Positions 6,953 to 9,452 of a stretch of 9,452 bases of DNA are shown one piece after another. Both the position numbers and the translations under genes were made by a program. The first letter of the stretch is position 1. The number at the start of each line of letters is the position of its first letter. The stretch is from the NCBI GenBank assembly GCA_012514775.1, contig JAAYZQ010000546.1, positions 1 through 9,452 on the forward strand, in the 5' to 3' direction. The DNA is from Anaerolineaceae bacterium. Its GTDB lineage: Bacteria; Chloroflexota; Anaerolineae; JAAYZQ01. Under the pieces are notes generated by a model that did no database searches, was not told the origin of the DNA, and saw only the letters and a program-made list of their open reading frames with translations.

Positions 6953-8126
6953 TGAGCACCTGCTCGACGGCCTGAACGACGCTGCGGGCAGCGGCGGCCA
7001 TGGACCACTCTGCGGCGATGGCGAGGGAGCGGCGCCCCATGGCTGCCCGCAGGTCGGGATCCTGCAGAATGAGGGACAGCCCATGGGCCAGCGCCTCCAC
7101 GTCGCCGGCCGGAAACAGGTACCCGTTCTCGCCGTAGACGACGAGATCGGCAGCCGTGCCGATGGCATCGGCGCAGACTACGGGCAGGCCGAACAGGAGG
7201 GCCTCGGACAGGGCTTTGGGCGAAGGATCGTAGTCGGAAGCCACGACAAAGACGTCGGCCGCCGCGTTGTAGCCGCAGACCATCCGCTGGTTGGCCCAGC
7301 CGACGAGGTGGGCGTCCTTCACCGCCAGCTCCCCGACCATGGAGGCAAGACGCTCCCGCTCCGGCCCGTCTCCAACCAGGATCAGTCCGACAGGCAAGCC
7401 ACCCTCTTGCAGGCGAGCGACGGCCGCCACGAGATCGTGGAGGCGCTTGCGAGGAATCATGTTGGCGACGCTTGCCACGTAAAGCACCCCATCGTCGAGG
7501 CCAACCTGCCGCTTGGGCGACAGGGAGTTGGCCAGGATCGCTGCGCGCTGCGCCTCAAAGAAGACATTGTCCACGGCACAGGGGATCAGGGCCATGCGGG
7601 CCCGCTCCGCGCCGCGCTCCTCGAACCAGAGCCGGTTCCCGGTGCAACTATATAATACACGATCCGCCAACCGGATCATGGTCGCTGCCGCCCGGTGCTT
7701 TAGCGGGTGACCGGAGAAGCGTCCGAGGGAGCCCGGAGTGGCTTCCCCGCGGAAAATGACCTTCGTGCCCGCGCTCTTCGCGGCCAACAGAGCGAGCCAA
7801 TCGGTGAGCTGGGTGTGACCCTGGATCAACAGGACATCGTAGCGTTCTCTCACCAGCCAAGAGACGACGCCAGGATTTATACGAGATAGCGGCTGCGGCC
7901 AACCGACACGACCCAGGTTGAGGAGAAAGTGGTGGCGATATCCGTCCAGCAAAGGGACATCCCACTCTTCCTCGTACGGGGGCTTGTTTCCCCGGCGGGC
8001 GCAATACAGGACCGTCAGGTCGACGGCACCGCTCGCCGCGATCTCGCGATAGAGGGGGGCGTGATATTGAACGGGATGAAGCGCCAGGATTGCGAGCCTG
8101 GGTCGGTCAAGCCGCGCGGGCATCAT
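6942..8126 (-). CDS. GT4-type glycosyltransferase with HPVQYHAPLY N-terminal motif
   Basis: A 394-residue GT-B glycosyltransferase. The N-terminal domain starts at once with LAILALHPVQYHAPLYREI (11-29), a signature of a subset of polysaccharide-locus GT4 enzymes. IQGHTQLTDW (101-110), IFRGEAT (124-130) and LADRVLYSC (153-161) fill out the acceptor half. The donor half carries YVASVANMIPRKRLHDLVAA (216-235), LILVGDGPERERL (248-260), VGWANQ (275-280) and DPSPKALSEALLFGLPVV (300-317). The EX7E position reads D300...E308, a conservative change. The frame is open to 8420, but the upstream gene stops at 8179, so longer starts are shadows. I chose the ATG at 8126 because GGAGG lies 5 bases before it; the adjacent ATG at 8123 gives 8-base spacing and is just as good. 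An ATG at 8156 is also possible. It overlaps the next gene by 11 bases. Family is firm; sugar specificity unknown. Confidence 0.93.
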   Translation of the reverse strand: MMPARLDRPRLAILALHPVQYHAPLYREIAASGAVDLTVLYCARRGNKPPYEEEWDVPLLDGYRHHFLLNLGRVGWPQPLSRINPGVVSWLVRERYDVLLIQGHTQLTDWLALLAAKSAGTKVIFRGEATPGSLGRFSGHPLKHRAAATMIRLADRVLYSCTGNRLWFEERGAERARMALIPCAVDNVFFEAQRAAILANSLSPKRQVGLDDGVLYVASVANMIPRKRLHDLVAAVARLQEGGLPVGLILVGDGPERERLASMVGELAVKDAHLVGWANQRMVCGYNAAADVFVVASDYDPSPKALSEALLFGLPVVCADAIGTAADLVVYGENGYLFPAGDVEALAHGLSLILQDPDLRAAMGRRSLAIAAEWSMAAAARSVVQAVEQVLNGR

Positions 8127-8131
8127 GCCGG

Positions 8132-8136
8132 CCTCC
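8132..8136 (-). promoter_or_regulatory. Shine-Dalgarno GGAGG for the 8126/8123 glycosyltransferase start
   Basis: The minus strand reads GGAGGCCGGCATGATG. GGAGG is 5 bases from the first ATG (8126) and 8 from the second (8123). It is the best ribosome site in the window and decides the start against the upstream ATG at 8156 and the open frame reaching 8420. Confidence 0.65.
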
Positions 8137-8178
8137 GGCCTCGCCTGCAATCCCATCCGCCGATCAACCTTTCCTCTC

Positions 8179-9452
8179 TCACGGCGCGCCCGTCGCAGCC
8201 GCCGGCAGAGCAAATCCAAAGACATCATCGAACTCGAAATCCCCCTCTCCAATCTCGGAGCGGGGGCGCATCCAGCCCGCAAAATCCTGGTCCCAGGACA
8301 GCGGTGGAACCAGGTTGGCCAGGTTGGAGAACTCGGGTGATGGCGCCAGGTACGAAAGGTCGACCACGATCTCGTAGTATGCCCTTCTCTCCTCGGCGGT
8401 GTACTGCTCGGCGCCTCCATAGCGGGCCACGTGCGCCCGTGGAAAGTCGCCCGCCACTCGCCAGCGCCCGCCGTAGACCATGGGCCGATCCCCGGGAACG
8501 GGCCCGCTGGCGGTCACGACAAAGGTGTCGGGCCCCTCGGCCGCGGGCACGTGGATTCGCGCCGCCGGGTTCCCGGACGTGCCACGCGGATAGACCTGGG
8601 TGCCCGCGCAGGGCGGCACCCAGGCCGGCTCCACGTAGCCGGGCAGACAGGTGGCAAAGCCTTCCAGGGGCAGCCACGAGGTGCCGCTGTTGGGCCAGAG
8701 GTTGGCCTGCCGAAAGTCCTCCGCGTACATCTGCCCATCGGGCCCTCGCCAGTAGAGGGTGCCCAGCACCTCGGCACCTGCTTCCAGGACGTCGGCGTCC
8801 AGGTCAAGACCCCACAGGGACCGGCTCAAGTTCGGGTCCTCCAACGCGGAGGCCCCGGTGTTCTCGAAGGGTAGAACCCAGTTGGGCGCCCGGTCCGGGT
8901 CGGCCGCGCCGTTTGTGCACGCCCCGGGGCCGGGCGGCGGGGCACCATCTCCCAGCCAGGCCACCCAGCATTCCGCCTGGCCTTCACGGGCAAGGTCCAG
9001 GGCGCTGCCGGACAGCAGGGCACGGAAGCGCTCCGTTGCTTCGTCCCGCTCGCCGCCGAGGGCCAGGTACTTGGCCGCGGCCAGCTCCCGCTCGGGAGGC
9101 AGCACTCCCCCGGCCAGGTTGTGCCGTGCCAGGGCCAGGTAATACTCTTGCACGATCTCGGCCGGCACCCGCCCGGGTGCCAGCCCAAGGCCGGCCTGGT
9201 AAGCGGCCACCGCCTCGGGCCAGCGCCCGTCCATGGCCCACACCAGGCCCAGGGTCCAGGCGTCCCAGGCGGCCCGGCAGCGCTCCTCCGTCCAGGGCTG
9301 CTCCATGGCCCAGGAGGGTGGCCGCAGGGTTTCGGCGGCCTGGCGCAGAGCGCGCGGGTCGGCCCAGGCCGGCGGCGATTGGCCCAGGGCGTCGCGGATC
9401 CACTGCCGGTCGCTCCAGCCCTTGGCCCTCAGGAGGGAGCGCCAGGCGGAGG
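8179..9452 (-). CDS. TPR protein with C-terminal beta-rich domain, N-terminus cut by window edge
   Basis: The frame is open from the right edge to a TGA at 8179-8181, giving 423 visible residues; the true start lies outside the window. The first part (about 1-165) is helical and TPR-like, clearest at AWDAWTLGLVWAMDGRWPEAVAAYQAGLGLAP (about 61-92) and around 98-150. A Gly/Pro-rich linker (about 168-192) leads to a beta-rich domain (about 193-370) with WVLPFEN, SRSLWGLDLDADVLEAG and GTLYWRGPDG, resembling a jelly-roll or carbohydrate-binding sandwich. Cysteines at 268 and 281 could pair if the domain is exported. The acidic end (about 386-412) is rich in Asp, Glu and Phe. In polysaccharide loci, TPR segments of this kind are often tails of O-antigen ligase/polymerase-like membrane proteins, so the missing N-terminus may be membrane-embedded; this is inference. 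No enzyme motif is visible. Confidence 0.8.
   Translation of the reverse strand, partial: SAWRSLLRAKGWSDRQWIRDALGQSPPAWADPRALRQAAETLRPPSWAMEQPWTEERCRAAWDAWTLGLVWAMDGRWPEAVAAYQAGLGLAPGRVPAEIVQEYYLALARHNLAGGVLPPERELAAAKYLALGGERDEATERFRALLSGSALDLAREGQAECWVAWLGDGAPPPGPGACTNGAADPDRAPNWVLPFENTGASALEDPNLSRSLWGLDLDADVLEAGAEVLGTLYWRGPDGQMYAEDFRQANLWPNSGTSWLPLEGFATCLPGYVEPAWVPPCAGTQVYPRGTSGNPAARIHVPAAEGPDTFVVTASGPVPGDRPMVYGGRWRVAGDFPRAHVARYGGAEQYTAEERRAYYEIVVDLSYLAPSPEFSNLANLVPPLSWDQDFAGWMRPRSEIGEGDFEFDDVFGFALPAAATGAP
8310..8327. repeat. Perfect tandem repeat of 9 bases (2 copies)
   Basis: CCAGGTTGG occurs twice head to tail. On the minus strand it encodes the NLANL segment (about residues 377-381) of the TPR/beta-rich protein. 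Two copies of a 9-base unit keep the frame; this probably reflects a small in-frame duplication or chance. Confidence 0.5.

Noticed and set aside
6953..7168. A 72-codon upstream extension of the propeller-like protein
   Set aside because: This stretch is the out-of-frame shadow of the glycosyltransferase C-terminus (Pro/Ser/Arg-rich, no motifs). The ATG at 6952 gives a normal 11-base overlap.
7648..7660. A TATAAT element on the plus strand in a small AT-rich island
   Set aside because: There is no matching -35 element 16-18 bases upstream and no plus-strand gene follows. It lies within conserved glycosyltransferase codons (VLYSC).
8127..8178. The longest intergenic gap considered as an internal promoter or terminator
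   Set aside because: Only 52 bases long, with a purine-rich ribosome-site-like stretch; I see no -10/-35 pair and no stem followed by a T-run.
8127..8420. An N-terminal extension of the glycosyltransferase to an ATG at 8420
   Set aside because: It would overlap the upstream gene by more than 240 bases. The extension is low-complexity, and GGAGG at 8132-8136 supports the start at 8126 or 8123.

Overview
The window is a GC-rich (roughly 65% by eye) bacterial surface-polysaccharide biosynthesis segment. All seven recognisable genes lie on the minus strand and are packed with almost no intergenic DNA, so they read as one operon transcribed from the right edge towards the left. Both ends are cut: the first gene lacks its N-terminus at the right edge and the last lacks its C-terminus at the left edge. 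No promoter, terminator, RNA gene, mobile element or CRISPR array is visible, and no non-coding stretch exceeds about 52 bases.

In transcription order the genes are: (1) the C-terminal part of a TPR protein with a beta-rich tail (8179-9452); (2) a GT4-type glycosyltransferase (6942-8126); (3) a soluble protein with beta-propeller-like motifs, some resembling oligogalacturonate lyases (5540-6952); (4) an FkbM-family SAM methyltransferase (4555-5592); (5) a multi-spanning Wzy-like oligosaccharide repeat-unit polymerase (3004-4554); (6) a second GT4 glycosyltransferase (1806-3002); (7) a glutamine-hydrolysing asparagine synthase-like amidotransferase (1-1785).

Together these fit a Wzy-dependent O-antigen, capsule or exopolysaccharide pathway. 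The two glycosyltransferases would extend a lipid-linked repeat unit, FkbM would methylate it, the AsnB-like protein could amidate a carboxyl group on a sugar such as a uronic acid, and the polymerase would join repeats. The propeller-like protein is the unexplained member. Its lyase-like motifs and the AsnB-like amidotransferase both hint at a uronate-containing glycan, which is inference. The initiating transferase, flippase, export and chain-length genes are not in the window.

The organism cannot be fixed from this sequence. High GC, long single-direction operons and TPR proteins in polysaccharide loci would suit Chloroflexota, some Proteobacteria or other high-GC environmental bacteria; Chloroflexota is only a weak guess.
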